Both the position numbers and the translations under genes were made by a program. DNA of 64,000 nucleotides from Luteimonas sp. MC1572 (GTDB lineage: Bacteria > Pseudomonadota > Gammaproteobacteria > Xanthomonadales > Xanthomonadaceae): positions 2,542,001-2,606,000 of the forward strand of contig NZ_CP067112.1 of assembly GCF_016615815.1 (NCBI RefSeq), written 5' to 3'. The notes below the pieces were generated by a model. That model did not search any database. It was not told the origin of the DNA and was given only the letters and a program-made list of their open reading frames with translations. Positions 1 through 11,183 of this stretch are shown here, piece by piece (the first letter of the stretch is position 1; each line of letters begins with the position of its first letter).

Positions 1-1500
<1,500 letters not shown>

Positions 1501-1553
1501 AACGGGCATTGCACCACGTTGCCCGCGCGCGGGCCAGCCCGTGCCGCGCGCGG

Positions 1554-1559
1554 CATAAT
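1554..1559 (+). promoter_or_regulatory. -10 hexamer CATAAT just before thrB
   Basis: CATAAT lies eight bases before the thrB ATG at 1568, so a transcript would start at or next to the start codon. No clear -35 or Shine-Dalgarno is visible. One of several such sites in this window. Confidence 0.45.
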
Positions 1560-1567
1560 TGCCGGCC

Positions 1568-2524
1568 ATGACCGACACCCGCGCCCGCCCGCTTTCCGCC
1601 ACCGCGTACGCCCCCGCCAGCGTGGGCAACATCGGCGTGGGCTTCGACCTGCTCGGGCACACCATCGACGGGCCGCGCGACGTCGCCCACGTGCGCCGGA
1701 TCGACGCACCCGAAGTGCGCATCGACGCCGTGCGCGGCGACGTGCGCGGCGTGGCTTCGATCCCGCTGGACGCTGCCGCCAACACCGCCGGCCTCGCGCT
1801 GCAGTCGCTGCGCTCGGCGCTGGCGCTGCCCTACGGCTTCGCAGTGGAGCTCGACAAGGGCATCGCGCTCGGCTCCGGGCTTGGCGGCTCGGCGGCATCG
1901 TGCGTCGCCGCGCTGGTCGCCGCCAACGCGCTGCTCGATGCGCCGCTGCCGCGCGAGGCGCTGTATCCGTTCGCGCTCGACGGCGAATGGGCGTCCACCC
2001 ACAGCCGCCAGGGGGACAACGTCGGGCCGATGCTGATCGGCGGCGTGGCGATGGCCACGCCGACGCGCCTGCTGGCGCTCGCCGTGCCCGCGTGGCTGCA
2101 CTGCGTGGTGGTGCATCCGGACCTGGTGCTGGAGACCCGCGACGCGCGCGCCGTGCTGTCCGCGCCCTACGCGCTCGCCGAGGTGGTCGCGCATTCCACC
2201 CATCTCGCACTGTTCCTCACCGGGCTGGCACGCGGTGATGCGTCGCTGATCGCCGACGGACTGCGCGACCTGCTGGTGGAACCGCGCCGCGCGCCGCTGA
2301 TCCGCGGATTCGATGCGGTCCAGGCCGCGGCCAGGGACCAGGGCGCGCTGGGCGCGAGCATTTCCGGTGGCGGGCCAAGCTGCTTCGCCTGGTTCGACAG
2401 CCGCGCAGGCGCGGAGCGGGCGGCGCCGGCGATGCGCGCCGCGTTCCTCGATGCGGGCTGCGACGCGCGCGCCTACGTTTCGCCGGTGGCCGGTCCGCGC
2501 GCGGAGCTGCTTGGCGACAGCTGA
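1568..2524 (+). CDS. thrB: Homoserine kinase
   Basis: GHMP-family kinase that phosphorylates L-homoserine with ATP in threonine synthesis; cytosolic. The 318-residue product is the usual length. The GHMP nucleotide loop reads [15 protein letters not shown] near residue 100, and the N-terminal [18 protein letters not shown] and C-terminal [14 protein letters not shown] segments are typical. I chose ATG 1568 over the in-frame TTG at 1559 because the -10-like CATAAT covers that TTG. The usual partners thrA and thrC are not adjacent. Its 3' end overlaps the convergent RND gene by about 50 bp. Confidence 0.95.
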   Translation: MTDTRARPLSATAYAPASVGNIGVGFDLLGHTIDGPRDVAHVRRIDAPEVRIDAVRGDVRGVASIPLDAAANTAGLALQSLRSALALPYGFAVELDKGIALGSGLGGSAASCVAALVAANALLDAPLPREALYPFALDGEWASTHSRQGDNVGPMLIGGVAMATPTRLLALAVPAWLHCVVVHPDLVLETRDARAVLSAPYALAEVVAHSTHLALFLTGLARGDASLIADGLRDLLVEPRRAPLIRGFDAVQAAARDQGALGASISGGGPSCFAWFDSRAGAERAAPAMRAAFLDAGCDARAYVSPVAGPRAELLGDS

Positions 2525-5500
2525 ACCGCCAGCGGCTCGTCGCGTCGCACCTTGAACCAGGCCGCGTACAGCGCCGGCAGGAACAGCAGCGTCAGCACGG
2601 TGGCGACCGTCAGCCCGCCCATGATCGCCACCGCCATCGGCCCGAAGAACAGCGAGCGCGACAGCGGCACCATTGCCAGGATCGCCGCCAGCGCGGTCAG
2701 CACGATCGGCCGGAAGCGGCGCACCGTCGCATCGACGATCGCGTCCCAGCGCGCGTGGCCGGCATCGATGTCCTGCTGGATCTGGTCCACCAGGATGATC
2801 GAATTGCGCATGATCATGCCGGCCAGCGCGATGGTGCCGAGCATCGCCACGAAGCCGAACGCGACGCGGAACACCAGCAGGAACAGCACCACGCCGATCA
2901 GACCGAGCGGCGCGGTCAGCAGCACCAGCGCGCTGCGCGAGAAGCTGCGCAACTGCAGCATCAACAGCGTGACCACCACGAACAGGAACAGCGGCAGCCC
3001 GGCCTTGATCGAGTCCTGCCCGCGCGTGGCGTCCTCGACGGTGCCGCCGGTCTCCAGCAGGTAACCCTGCGGCAGCGCCTCGCGGATGGCCTCGAGCGTG
3101 GGCAGGATCTGTGCGACCACGGTGGGCGGCGTCGTCGCGCCGCGCACGTCGGCGCGCACGGTGACCGTGGGCAGGCGGTTGCGGTGCCAGATGATGCCGT
3201 CCTCGAACGCGTACTCCAGCCGCGCGACCTGCGCCAGCGGCACCGACTGGCCGCTGGCCGTCGGGATCGCCAGGCTGCCCAGCATGTCGAGCCGCGTGCG
3301 CTCGTCCGCCGGGCCGCGCATCAGCATGCCGACCAGCTCGTTGCCCTCGCGGTACACGCTCACCTGCAGCCCGGACAGCGACCCGGCGAGGAACTGCGCG
3401 AGCTGCTGCGAGCTGACGCCGAGCACGCGCGCGCGTTCCTGGTCGATCACCAGGCGCACGACCTTGCTCGGCTCGTCCCAGTCGAGGTTGACGTTGGCCG
3501 CGTGCGGATTGGCGCGCAACTGCGTGGCCACCTCGTGGGCGATGGCGCGCACGCGCTCGATGTGTTCGCCCGAAACCCGGAACTGCAGCGGATAGCCCAC
3601 CGGCGGGCCGTTCTCCAGGCGCGTCACGCGCAGCTGCAGGCCCGGGAACGCCGGGGCAGCCTCGTCGAGCAGCCAGGTGCGCAGCCGTTCGCGGGCATCG
3701 ACGTCTTCGCCGCGCACCACGAACTGCGCGAAGTTCGCAGCCGGCAACTGCTGGTCGAGCGGCAGGTAGAAGCGCGGCGAGCCGGTGCCCACGTAGGCCA
3801 CGTAGCTGGCCACGCCGTCCTGCGCCTGGAGCAGCGCCTCCATGCGCGCGACTTCGTCCGCGGTGGCGCGCAGCGAACTGCCTTCGGCCAGTTCCAGGTC
3901 GACCATCAGCTCCGGCCGCTGCGAGTCGGGGAAGAACTGCTGCGGCACGAAGCGGAACATCAGCACCGACACCAGCAGCAATGCCACCGTGCTGCCGATC
4001 ACCAGCCAGCGGCGCTCCAGGCACCACTCCAGCAGGCGCCGGAAACGGCGGTAGAACGGACGCTGGTAGGGATCGCGCTCATGGCCATCGCCGACCGGCG
4101 GCGGTGCCAGCAGCATGCCGTACTGCGGCCAGCGGTCGGCCCAGCGCATGCGGCGTGCGCGCCAGCGCCCGGCGATGGAGCGCGGCGAAGGCGCGACCGG
4201 ATGCGCAAGGTCGGGCAGCATGCGCTCGCCGAGCAGCGGGATGAACAGCACGGCCACCACCCATGACACGATCAGCGCGATGCCCACCACCTGGAACAGC
4301 GAACGTGTGTACTCGCCGGTCGACGACGCCGCGGTCGCGATCGGCAGGAACCCCGCCGCGGTGACCAGCGTGCCGGTGAGCATCGGGAACGCGGTGTGCG
4401 ACCACGCGTAGCCGGCTGCCGTGAAGCGGTCGAAGCCCTGCTCCATCTTGATGGCCATCATCTCCACCGCGATGATCGCGTCGTCCACCATCAGGCCGAG
4501 CGCCAGCACCAGCGCGCCGAGCGAGATCTTGTGCAGGCCGATGCCGAAGTAGTGCATCACCGCGAACGTCAGCGCCAGCACCAGCGGGATCGACACCGCC
4601 ACCACCAGCCCGGTGCGGAAGCCGAGCGAGAAGAAGCTCACCAGCAGCACGATCGCCACCGCCTCCACCAGCACGCGCATGAACTCGCCGACGGATTCGC
4701 GCACCGCCTGTGGCTGGTCGGACACCTGCGCCAGCTGCATGCCCGCCGGCAATGTGTCCTGCAGGCGCGCGAATTCCGAACTCAGCGCGCCGCCCAGGCG
4801 CAGGATGTCGCCGCCGTCGCGCATCGCCACCGCGATGCCGATCGCGTCCTCGCCCATGAAGCGCATGCGCGGCGCGGCGGGATCGGCGAATCCGCGGCTC
4901 ACCGTGGCCACGTCGCCGAGGCGCAGCGTGCGGTCGCCGGCCCGCACCGGGAAGTCGCGGATCTCGTCGAGCGACCGGAACGCGCCGTCGACGCGCAGCT
5001 GCACGCGTTCGCTGCCGGTCTCGAAGAATCCGGCGCCGGTAACCGCGTTCTGCGCCGCCAGCGCCTGCTGCAGCGACGCCAGCGGAATGCCGAGCGTGGC
5101 CAGCTTGGCGTTGGCGACCTCGATCCAGACCTTCTCGTCCTGCAGGCCGACCAGTTCCACCTTGCCCACGTCGGGCAGGCGCTGCAGCTCGAGCTCGATG
5201 CGCTCGGCGTAATCCTTGAGCACCGCGTAGTCGAAGCCTTCGCCGGTCAGCGCATAGATGTTGCCGAAGGTGTCGCCGAATTCGTCATTGAAGAACGGCC
5301 CGACCACGCCTTCCGGCAGCGTGGCGCGCATGTCGCCGACTTTCTTGCGCACCTCGTACCAGAGCGCCGGCACGTCCTTCGAACGCATCGAATCGCGCGC
5401 CATGAAGATGATCTGCGACTCGCCCGGCCGCGAGTACGAGCGGATCAGCTCGTAGCGGCCGGTGGCCATCAGCGTGCGCTCGATGCGCTCGGTGACCTGG

Positions 5501-5697
5501 CTGGCGACGTCCGCGGCGGTGGCACCGGGCCACACCGTCCGCACCACCATCGCCTTGAACGTGAACGGTGGATCCTCGGACTGGCCGAGCTGTCGGTACG
5601 ACCACGCGCCGACCACCGCCGCCACCAGCATCGCGTAGAGCACCAGCGTGCGGTTGCGCAGCGCCCACTCGGACAGGTTGAACCGCGAGCCACTCAC
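2473..5697 (-). CDS. RND-family efflux pump inner-membrane permease
   Basis: Proton-driven inner-membrane subunit of a tripartite exporter, AcrB/HAE1-like, 1074 residues. It starts with the usual short cytoplasmic segment and TM1 ([20 protein letters not shown]). Two large periplasmic domains follow. TM4 carries the proton-relay pair in [10 protein letters not shown] near residue 410. A second TM1-like segment ([20 protein letters not shown]) begins the internal duplication near residue 560. The start ATG overlaps the stop of the adaptor gene by four bases, so the two are translationally coupled. The substrate cannot be read from the sequence; no heavy-metal type signature was noted. The last ~50 bp overlap thrB antiparallel. 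Confidence 0.95.
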   Translation of the reverse strand: MSGSRFNLSEWALRNRTLVLYAMLVAAVVGAWSYRQLGQSEDPPFTFKAMVVRTVWPGATAADVASQVTERIERTLMATGRYELIRSYSRPGESQIIFMARDSMRSKDVPALWYEVRKKVGDMRATLPEGVVGPFFNDEFGDTFGNIYALTGEGFDYAVLKDYAERIELELQRLPDVGKVELVGLQDEKVWIEVANAKLATLGIPLASLQQALAAQNAVTGAGFFETGSERVQLRVDGAFRSLDEIRDFPVRAGDRTLRLGDVATVSRGFADPAAPRMRFMGEDAIGIAVAMRDGGDILRLGGALSSEFARLQDTLPAGMQLAQVSDQPQAVRESVGEFMRVLVEAVAIVLLVSFFSLGFRTGLVVAVSIPLVLALTFAVMHYFGIGLHKISLGALVLALGLMVDDAIIAVEMMAIKMEQGFDRFTAAGYAWSHTAFPMLTGTLVTAAGFLPIATAASSTGEYTRSLFQVVGIALIVSWVVAVLFIPLLGERMLPDLAHPVAPSPRSIAGRWRARRMRWADRWPQYGMLLAPPPVGDGHERDPYQRPFYRRFRRLLEWCLERRWLVIGSTVALLLVSVLMFRFVPQQFFPDSQRPELMVDLELAEGSSLRATADEVARMEALLQAQDGVASYVAYVGTGSPRFYLPLDQQLPAANFAQFVVRGEDVDARERLRTWLLDEAAPAFPGLQLRVTRLENGPPVGYPLQFRVSGEHIERVRAIAHEVATQLRANPHAANVNLDWDEPSKVVRLVIDQERARVLGVSSQQLAQFLAGSLSGLQVSVYREGNELVGMLMRGPADERTRLDMLGSLAIPTASGQSVPLAQVARLEYAFEDGIIWHRNRLPTVTVRADVRGATTPPTVVAQILPTLEAIREALPQGYLLETGGTVEDATRGQDSIKAGLPLFLFVVVTLLMLQLRSFSRSALVLLTAPLGLIGVVLFLLVFRVAFGFVAMLGTIALAGMIMRNSIILVDQIQQDIDAGHARWDAIVDATVRRFRPIVLTALAAILAMVPLSRSLFFGPMAVAIMGGLTVATVLTLLFLPALYAAWFKVRRDEPLAVQLSPSSSARGPATGET

Positions 5698-6788
5698 GGC
5701 GACGGATCGACGGGGCGGTTGTCACGGTCGACCGGCGCCACGGCCTGGCCCTCGCGCAGCAGGTGGCCGCCGGCCACCACCACCCAATCGTCGGCGGACA
5801 GCCCGGCCAGCACCGGGACCCGTTCCGCCGCGAACGGCCCCAGCTTCACCGGCACGGCTTTCAGGCGCGCGTCGGCGCCCACCACCCACACGCTGGCCGC
5901 GCCGTCGGCGCCGCGCTGCACCGCCGGGAGCGGCACCGACAGCGGCACGGCGCCGGCCGCGCGCACGTACACGCGGGCACTCTGGCCGAGGTCGACGCGG
6001 GCTGCCGCATCGGCGTCCAGCGCCACGCGCGCCGCGTAGGTGCGCGCCTGCGCATCGGCGGCCGGGGCGACCTCGCGGATCGTGCCGTCCAGGGCAACCC
6101 CGGGCGCACTCCACAGCTCGACCTTGACCGGCTGGCCGATCCTGAAATCGCGGATCCTCGATTCCGGCAGCGCGATCGCCACCTCGCGGCCGGCGTCGCC
6201 GGCGAGCGTGAACACGGTCTGCCCGGCCGCGACCACCTGGCCGGCTTCGGCCTGGCGGCTGGCGATGACGCCGGCGGCCGGCGCGCGCAGCGTCGCGTAG
6301 CCGGACTGGTTGCGGGCGACGTCGAGCTGGGCACGCGCGGCGCGGACCTGGCTGGCGGCAGCCTGGTAGGCGGCCTCCTGCGCATCGCGCGTCGAACGGC
6401 TGACCAGCTGGTCTTCGGCGAGCGCCGCGTACCGCGCGCGGTCGGCGCGGGCGCGGACCAGCTCGGCCTCGGCGGAGGCGAGCCGCGCCTGCGCGGCGCC
6501 GGCCTCGAGCGCGAGGTCGCCGGGATCGAGTTCGGCCAGCAGGGCACCGCGTTCGACGCGCGCGCCGACGTCGACCGCACGGCGCACCAGCATGCCGCCG
6601 ACCCGGAACGACAGCGGGCTCTCTTCGCGGGCCCGCACCTCGCCGGCGAACGCGGCCTGGCCCGCGTCGGACGCGGCGGGATGTGCCACCAGCACGGGCC
6701 GCGGGGGCGCTTCGGCCGGGGTGCGCTCGCCGCAGGCGGCCAGGCTGGAAACGATCGCACCCACCAGCAACCAGGACCGCACCGCCAT
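5694..6788 (-). CDS. RND periplasmic adaptor (membrane fusion) lipoprotein
   Basis: Adaptor bridging the RND permease to an outer-membrane channel. The 364-residue protein begins MAVRSWLLVGAIVSSLAAC, a lipoprotein signal with the lipidated Cys at 19. A barrel-sandwich/lipoyl half (SFRVGGMLVRRAVDVGARVE), an Ala/Arg-rich coiled-coil hairpin around residues 80-150, and a second lipoyl half (LRAPAAGVIASRQAEAGQVV) follow, as in AcrA-type proteins. I prefer ATG 6788 over the upstream in-frame ATG at 6854 because it has GGAGAG seven bases before it and gives a clean lipobox. First gene of a two-gene operon with the permease. Confidence 0.93.
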   Translation of the reverse strand: MAVRSWLLVGAIVSSLAACGERTPAEAPPRPVLVAHPAASDAGQAAFAGEVRAREESPLSFRVGGMLVRRAVDVGARVERGALLAELDPGDLALEAGAAQARLASAEAELVRARADRARYAALAEDQLVSRSTRDAQEAAYQAAASQVRAARAQLDVARNQSGYATLRAPAAGVIASRQAEAGQVVAAGQTVFTLAGDAGREVAIALPESRIRDFRIGQPVKVELWSAPGVALDGTIREVAPAADAQARTYAARVALDADAAARVDLGQSARVYVRAAGAVPLSVPLPAVQRGADGAASVWVVGADARLKAVPVKLGPFAAERVPVLAGLSADDWVVVAGGHLLREGQAVAPVDRDNRPVDPSP

Positions 6789-6870
6789 GGCCTCTCCGCG
6801 TTGGCCTCGCGGCCGCTGGAAAACGGTGGCCATCCTATAATTATCAAACTCCATGGTCTAGTATTGGGGA
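6789..6870. promoter_or_regulatory. Divergent promoter region, RND operon / TetR
   Basis: The 82-bp gap holds the most AT-rich patch nearby (6832-6866). On the plus strand TATAAT is at 6836-6841 and TAGTAT at 6859-6864, the latter only six bases before the TetR start. On the minus strand TAGACC and TAGGAT are 17 bp apart and could serve the adaptor gene. A TetR operator is expected here, but I see no long perfect palindrome beyond the CCATGG core at 6851-6856. Confidence 0.4.
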
Positions 6871-7527
6871 ATGTCCGTCTGCGCCGATCAAGACCCTCCC
6901 CGACCCGCGCCTGGCAGGCCCAAGGACCTCACCAAGCGCGCGGCGATCCTTGATGCCGCCAAGCAGATGTTCACGCGCCAGGGCTTCGACGGCGCCAGCA
7001 TGGACCAGATCGCTGCGCTGGCCGGCGTGTCCAAGCTCACCATCTACAGCCACTTCGGCGACAAGGACGCGCTGTTCGTCGCGGTGGTGAACGCGGCCTG
7101 CGAGCAGCAGTTGCCCACCGCGCTGTTCGAACCGTCACCGGAGACGCCGCTGCGCGAGCGGCTGATGGACATTGCCCGCGCCTACCACGCGCTGGTGATG
7201 GCGCCGGAAACGGTCGCCAGCCATCGCATGCTGTGTGCGCCCCGGCTCGACTCCACGCTGGCGTGCAATTTCTGGAATGCCGGCCCGGCGCGGCTGCACG
7301 ACGCATTCGCCGCATTGGTGGCGCGACGACAGGCCGCGGGCGATCTGGATGTCGCCGATCCCGCGCGCGCCGCCGGGCACTTCTTTTCGCTGGTGAAGGG
7401 CGAGGCCTTTGCGCGGCTCGTCATCGGATACCCAGACACGGCGGCGGAATCCGGCGTGGACGCGCACCTCGAATCCTGCGTCGACATGTTCCTGCGCGCC
7501 TTCGCGCGCGCCGGCCGGGCCCCTTGA
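6871..7527 (+). CDS. TetR/AcrR-family regulator
   Basis: 218-residue TetR-type DNA-binding repressor. The N-terminal helix-turn-helix spans about residues 28-70, with KRAAILDAAKQMFTRQGFDG, then MDQIAALAGVSKLTIYSHFG and KDALF. The remainder is a helical ligand/dimer domain of the AefR-like type. It is divergent from the RND adaptor-permease operon across 82 bp, the classic layout of a local repressor whose ligand is a pump substrate. That role is inferred from position only. A ~16-residue Pro-rich N-terminal tail precedes the HTH. Confidence 0.92.
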   Translation: MSVCADQDPPRPAPGRPKDLTKRAAILDAAKQMFTRQGFDGASMDQIAALAGVSKLTIYSHFGDKDALFVAVVNAACEQQLPTALFEPSPETPLRERLMDIARAYHALVMAPETVASHRMLCAPRLDSTLACNFWNAGPARLHDAFAALVARRQAAGDLDVADPARAAGHFFSLVKGEAFARLVIGYPDTAAESGVDAHLESCVDMFLRAFARAGRAP

Positions 7528-7618
7528 ACATCCCGCCGGCGGTCCCGGTGACTTCCGGCACTCAAGCCCACGCGGCCTGCCCCACCATGCTGTCGGCGTC
7601 CCCTCCCGCTATTTGACC

Positions 7619-7624
7619 TAAAAT
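7619..7624 (+). promoter_or_regulatory. -10 hexamer TAAAAT before the methyltransferase-like gene
   Basis: TAAAAT about 31 bases before the ATG at 7656, in a CTAAAATGG context that recurs before trpS on the other strand (48238-48243). No convincing -35 was seen. Confidence 0.4.
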
Positions 7625-7655
7625 GGCCGGTCACCCAGACCCGCCAGGCCCCGCC

Positions 7656-8309
7656 ATGACCCTTGATTACGCCAAAGCCCGCGAAGCCATGGTCGAACAA
7701 CAGGTTCGCCCATGGGAGGTGCTCGACACCCGCGTCCTCGACGTGATCGTGCGGCTGCCCCGCGAGAGCTTCGTGCCGGCCGCGCACCGCGCGCTGGCCT
7801 ATGCCGACCTCGCGATCCCGCTCGCGCACGGCGAGTCGATGATGAAGCCGGTGCTCGAAGGCCGTGCGCTGCAGGCGCTGGCGCTCGACGGCAGCGAGGA
7901 CGTGCTCGAGATCGGCACCGGGAGCGGCTACATGGCCGCATGCCTGGGCCGCCTGGCGCGCTCGGTGCTCAGCATCGAACGCCACGGCGACATCGCCGCC
8001 GCCGCCCTGGCCACGCTGCACGCCGAGGGCCTGGCCAACGTCGACGTCGAACATGCCGATGCCTTTGCCTGGAACACCGACCGCAAGTTCGACGCGATCT
8101 GCGTCACCGGCGCGGTCGACACGGTGCCGTTGCACTTCCTAGGCTGGCTCCGTCCCGGCGGCCGCATGTTCATCGTCCGCGGCCGCGCGCCGGTGATGGA
8201 GGCCGTGCTCATGCACGCCGACGTCAACGGCACGCGCACGGAATCGTTGTTCGAGACCGACCTCGCCTATCTGGCGGGCGCGGCCCCCGTGCCGGCATTC
8301 GCGTTCTGA
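7656..8309 (+). CDS. Protein-L-isoaspartate O-methyltransferase family protein
   Basis: 217-residue SAM-dependent methyltransferase related to Pcm, which repairs isoaspartyl residues. The SAM-binding motif is VLEIGTGSGYMAACLGRLA near residue 77, preceded by SFVPAAHRALAYADLAIPL and HGESMMKP, which resemble the Pcm substrate region. It is a divergent Pcm homologue, so isoaspartate activity is not assured. The start is ATG 7656; the longer in-frame ORF from 7623 would begin inside the -10-like TAAAAT. tolC follows 26 bp downstream, an arrangement common in xanthomonads. Confidence 0.85.
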   Translation: MTLDYAKAREAMVEQQVRPWEVLDTRVLDVIVRLPRESFVPAAHRALAYADLAIPLAHGESMMKPVLEGRALQALALDGSEDVLEIGTGSGYMAACLGRLARSVLSIERHGDIAAAALATLHAEGLANVDVEHADAFAWNTDRKFDAICVTGAVDTVPLHFLGWLRPGGRMFIVRGRAPVMEAVLMHADVNGTRTESLFETDLAYLAGAAPVPAFAF

Positions 8310-8335
8310 ACGCCAGCCCACACCAAGGATCTTCC

Positions 8336-9748
8336 ATGACCCGTCGTCCCCTCGTCCTCGCGCTCCTCCTGGCACTGCTGCCCGCCGCGGCATCGGCCGA
8401 AGACCTGCTGCAGGCCTACGAGCAGGCCCGCAACAGCGATCCGACATTTTCCGCCGCCGAATCCAGCCGGCTCGCGACCCGCGAAGGCGCGGTGCAGGCG
8501 CGCGCATCGCTGCTGCCCCAGATCGGCGGCAGCGCCTCGCTGTCGCGTTCGCGTACCGACACCTCGGGGCGCGATATCGATGAAGTGACCGGGCAGCCCT
8601 TCATCGGCCGCAGCGAGTCCGAGTCGACCACGCGCTCGCTGGGCGTGAACCTCAACCAGGCGGTGCTCGACCTGGGCCGCATCAGCAACCTGCGCTCGCA
8701 GCGCGAGCTGGCCACCGCGGCCGACTTCACGCTGGACTCGGCCGGCGACTCGCTGATCACCCGCACCTCGGCGGCGTACTTCAACGTGCTGGTCGCGATC
8801 GAGACGCTGGCCGCGGCGCAGGCGCAGGAAGCGGCGCTGAAGAAGCAGTTCGACTTCGCCGACAAGCGCCTCGAGGTCGGCCTGGCGCCGATCACCGACG
8901 TGCACGAGGCCCGCGCCCAGTACGACAGCGCGCGCGCCAACACCATCGTCACCGGCAACGCACTCGAAGACGCCTACCAGGCGCTGCGCCAGATCACCGG
9001 CACCGACGTGCGCAACCTCAAGGGCCTGCCGGAAGACTTCAGCCCGGCGCTGCCGACCGAACAGGCGGTCGACGGCTGGGTCACCAGCGCGGTCGACAAC
9101 AATCCCGGCCTCAAGGCGCTGGAGCACCAGCTGCAGGCCGCCGGGCACGACGTCGGCACCGCCAAGGCCGGCCACCTGCCCACGATCTACCTCTCCGGCA
9201 ACTACGGGGAAACCGACCGCTGGGGTGATCCCACGACGTTGCCGGGTGGTGCCGTCGCCCGGCTCGACGCCGAGTCGAAGTCGCGCAGCGTGGGGCTGAC
9301 GCTGGACGTGCCGATCTTCTCCGGCGGCGCCACCCAGTCGCGCGTGCGCCAGGCCATCGCCACCCGCGACGTGCGCCAGGACCAGTACGAGGCCGAACGC
9401 CGCGCGCTGGTGCGCGAAACCCGCAACGCCTACCAGACGCTGGTGGCCGGCATCAGCGAGGTCGAGGCGCGCAAGGCGGCGGTGTTCTCCGCGCGCAGCG
9501 CCTACGAGGCCTCGCAGGTGGGGCTGGAAGTCGGCACGCGCACCGTGCTCGACGTGCTCAACAACCAGCAGACGCTGTTCAACGCCGAGCGCGAATACGC
9601 GCTGGCGCGTTACAACTTCCTGCAGAACCGGCTGTTGCTGGAGCAGGCGGCCGGCACCATCGATGTCGCCAGCGTGCAGGACGTGAATCGCCTGCTGACC
9701 GTCGATGCCGAAGCACGGCTTGAAGCGCCCGGAGCCAACGGCCGCTGA
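8336..9748 (+). CDS. tolC: TolC-family outer-membrane efflux channel
   Basis: Trimeric outer-membrane tunnel used by RND and type I exporters. The 470-residue protein has a Sec signal peptide (MTRRPLVLALLLALLPAAASA) and starts mature at about ED-22. The two internally homologous TolC halves are visible: LGVNLNQAVLDLGRISNLRS near residue 105 and LTLDVPIFSGGATQSRVRQA near 322. The C-terminal VGTRTVLDVLNNQQTLFNAE is diagnostic. It lies 0.8 kb beyond the TetR gene, so it may serve the RND pump upstream, although TolC proteins are usually shared. A strong hairpin terminator follows within 30 bp. Confidence 0.96.
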   Translation: MTRRPLVLALLLALLPAAASAEDLLQAYEQARNSDPTFSAAESSRLATREGAVQARASLLPQIGGSASLSRSRTDTSGRDIDEVTGQPFIGRSESESTTRSLGVNLNQAVLDLGRISNLRSQRELATAADFTLDSAGDSLITRTSAAYFNVLVAIETLAAAQAQEAALKKQFDFADKRLEVGLAPITDVHEARAQYDSARANTIVTGNALEDAYQALRQITGTDVRNLKGLPEDFSPALPTEQAVDGWVTSAVDNNPGLKALEHQLQAAGHDVGTAKAGHLPTIYLSGNYGETDRWGDPTTLPGGAVARLDAESKSRSVGLTLDVPIFSGGATQSRVRQAIATRDVRQDQYEAERRALVRETRNAYQTLVAGISEVEARKAAVFSARSAYEASQVGLEVGTRTVLDVLNNQQTLFNAEREYALARYNFLQNRLLLEQAAGTIDVASVQDVNRLLTVDAEARLEAPGANGR

Positions 9749-9774
9749 GCGCTGCGCAGGCGGCACGGAAACAC

Positions 9775-9798
9775 AACAGGGCGCTTCGGCGCCCTGTT
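9775..9798. terminator. Bidirectional hairpin terminator, tolC / waaA
   Basis: Perfect 10-bp stem AACAGGGCGC / GCGCCCTGTT with a TTCG tetraloop. It lies between the convergent 3' ends of tolC (ends 9748) and waaA (ends 9803). Only short T runs flank it. Confidence 0.85.
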
Positions 9799-9802
9799 CC
9801 GT

Positions 9803-11116
9803 TCAGGGCGCCGGCGGCAGGTGGGGCGCGATCAGCTCCATGGTGCGCGCAAGGGCGCCGCGCCCGGCTTTCACCAGCTGCAGCCCGGCCTGCACCATCA
9901 CGCCGCGTGCCTGGTCATCGGCGAGCAACTCGGCCACCGCCTCGCCGACCGCGTCGGCATCGGCAGCGATGCGCAGGGCGCCGGCCTCGTCGAGCTGGCG
10001 GGCGATGTCGCTGAAGTTATGCAGGTGCGGCCCCGTCACCACGGCCACGCCCAGCGCCGCAGGTTCGAGCAGGTTGTGTCCGCCCACCGGCTGCAGGCTG
10101 CCTCCCACGAAGGCCACGCGCGCGCAGGCGTAGAACTGCGTGAGTTCGCCGAGCGTGTCGACAACGAACACGTCGTCGTTTTGGTCCGGCCAGTGCGTGA
10201 ACTGGCGCGTGGCAACCCGCCAGCCGGCTTCCACGCAGGCCTGCGTGACCGGGCGGAAGCGCTCGGGATGGCGCGGCGCCCACAGCAGCAGCAGCGCCGG
10301 CCAGTGCTCGCGCAGGCGCCGGTGGATGGCGATCACCGCGGCCTCCTCGTCGGGATGCGTGCTGGCCGCGATCCACGCCAGGCGACCGCCGCTGTGCCCT
10401 GCGAATGCGGCGGCGGTGCGCCGTGCCGCGTCGTCCACCGCGATGTCGAACTTGAGGTTGCCGAGCACGGTGATCGCGGCAGGTTCGGCGCCCAGGCGCA
10501 CGAAGCGCTCGCCGTCGGCTGCCGACTGCGCGGCGACGCGATGCAGCGTGCGCAGCGCGCGCGCCACCAGCGGCCGCAGCACGCGGTAGCCGCGCAGGGA
10601 CCGCTCCGACAGCCGCGCGTTCACCAGGTAGGCGGGAATGCCGTGGTCGCGGCAGCAGAACAGCAGGTTCGGCCACAGCTCGGTTTCCAGCACCAGCGCC
10701 AGCCGTGGCCGGTGGTGCGCAAGGAAGCGCCGCACCGCGCCCGACAGGTCATAGGGCAGGTAGACGTGCGCGACGCGCTCGCCCCACAGCGCCCGGACGC
10801 GCGACGAGCCGGTCGGGGTGATGGTGGTCACCAGCAGGCGCAGGTCGGGGCGCGCGGCCAGCAGCGCATCCACCAGCGGCGCCGCGGCGTTCACTTCGCC
10901 CACCGATACCGCGTGCACCCACACGCAGCCGTCGCCCTCCACGGGCGGCGTGCGGTAGATCGCGTAGCGCTCGTCCCAGCGCTGCAGGTAGCCGGCCTGG
11001 CGGAATCCGCGCCAGATCAGGTGGTACACCGTGACTGGCACCAGCAGGTACAGCACGGCCGAGTACAGACCGCGCAGCAGGCGTTCAACGGCGCGTTCGC
11101 TTGGGGCGGCCTTCAT
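9803..11116 (-). CDS. waaA: 3-deoxy-D-manno-octulosonic acid (Kdo) transferase
   Basis: GT30 enzyme that adds Kdo from CMP-Kdo to lipid IVA at the inner membrane, the first core step of LPS. The product has 437 residues. An N-terminal hydrophobic anchor (LYSAVLYLLVPVTVYHLIWR) is followed by WVHAVSVGEVNAAAPLVDAL, which holds the catalytic Glu of the SVGE motif. The C-terminal donor domain includes FVGGSLQPVGGHNLLEPAAL. ATG 11116 is chosen because upstream extension runs into the divergent acyltransferase gene. It faces lpxL, another lipid A gene, across 67 bp. Confidence 0.95.
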   Translation of the reverse strand: MKAAPSERAVERLLRGLYSAVLYLLVPVTVYHLIWRGFRQAGYLQRWDERYAIYRTPPVEGDGCVWVHAVSVGEVNAAAPLVDALLAARPDLRLLVTTITPTGSSRVRALWGERVAHVYLPYDLSGAVRRFLAHHRPRLALVLETELWPNLLFCCRDHGIPAYLVNARLSERSLRGYRVLRPLVARALRTLHRVAAQSAADGERFVRLGAEPAAITVLGNLKFDIAVDDAARRTAAAFAGHSGGRLAWIAASTHPDEEAAVIAIHRRLREHWPALLLLWAPRHPERFRPVTQACVEAGWRVATRQFTHWPDQNDDVFVVDTLGELTQFYACARVAFVGGSLQPVGGHNLLEPAALGVAVVTGPHLHNFSDIARQLDEAGALRIAADADAVGEAVAELLADDQARGVMVQAGLQLVKAGRGALARTMELIAPHLPPAP

Positions 11117-11171
11117 GCGGCAAGGATAGCGAAGCCGCCGGGCCTGCGGCGGGCCGGCGGGCCACGACCGG

Positions 11172-11177
11172 TAGAAT
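11172..11177 (+). promoter_or_regulatory. -10 hexamer TAGAAT directly before the acyltransferase ATG
   Basis: TAGAAT followed by six bases and ATG, placing the expected transcription start on or next to the A of the start codon. No SD is present; probably a leaderless transcript. Confidence 0.5.
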
Positions 11178-11183
11178 CCCCGC

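Noticed and set aside
6851..6856. CCATGG as the TetR operator
   Set aside because: The palindrome does not extend past the 6-bp core, which is too short to claim.
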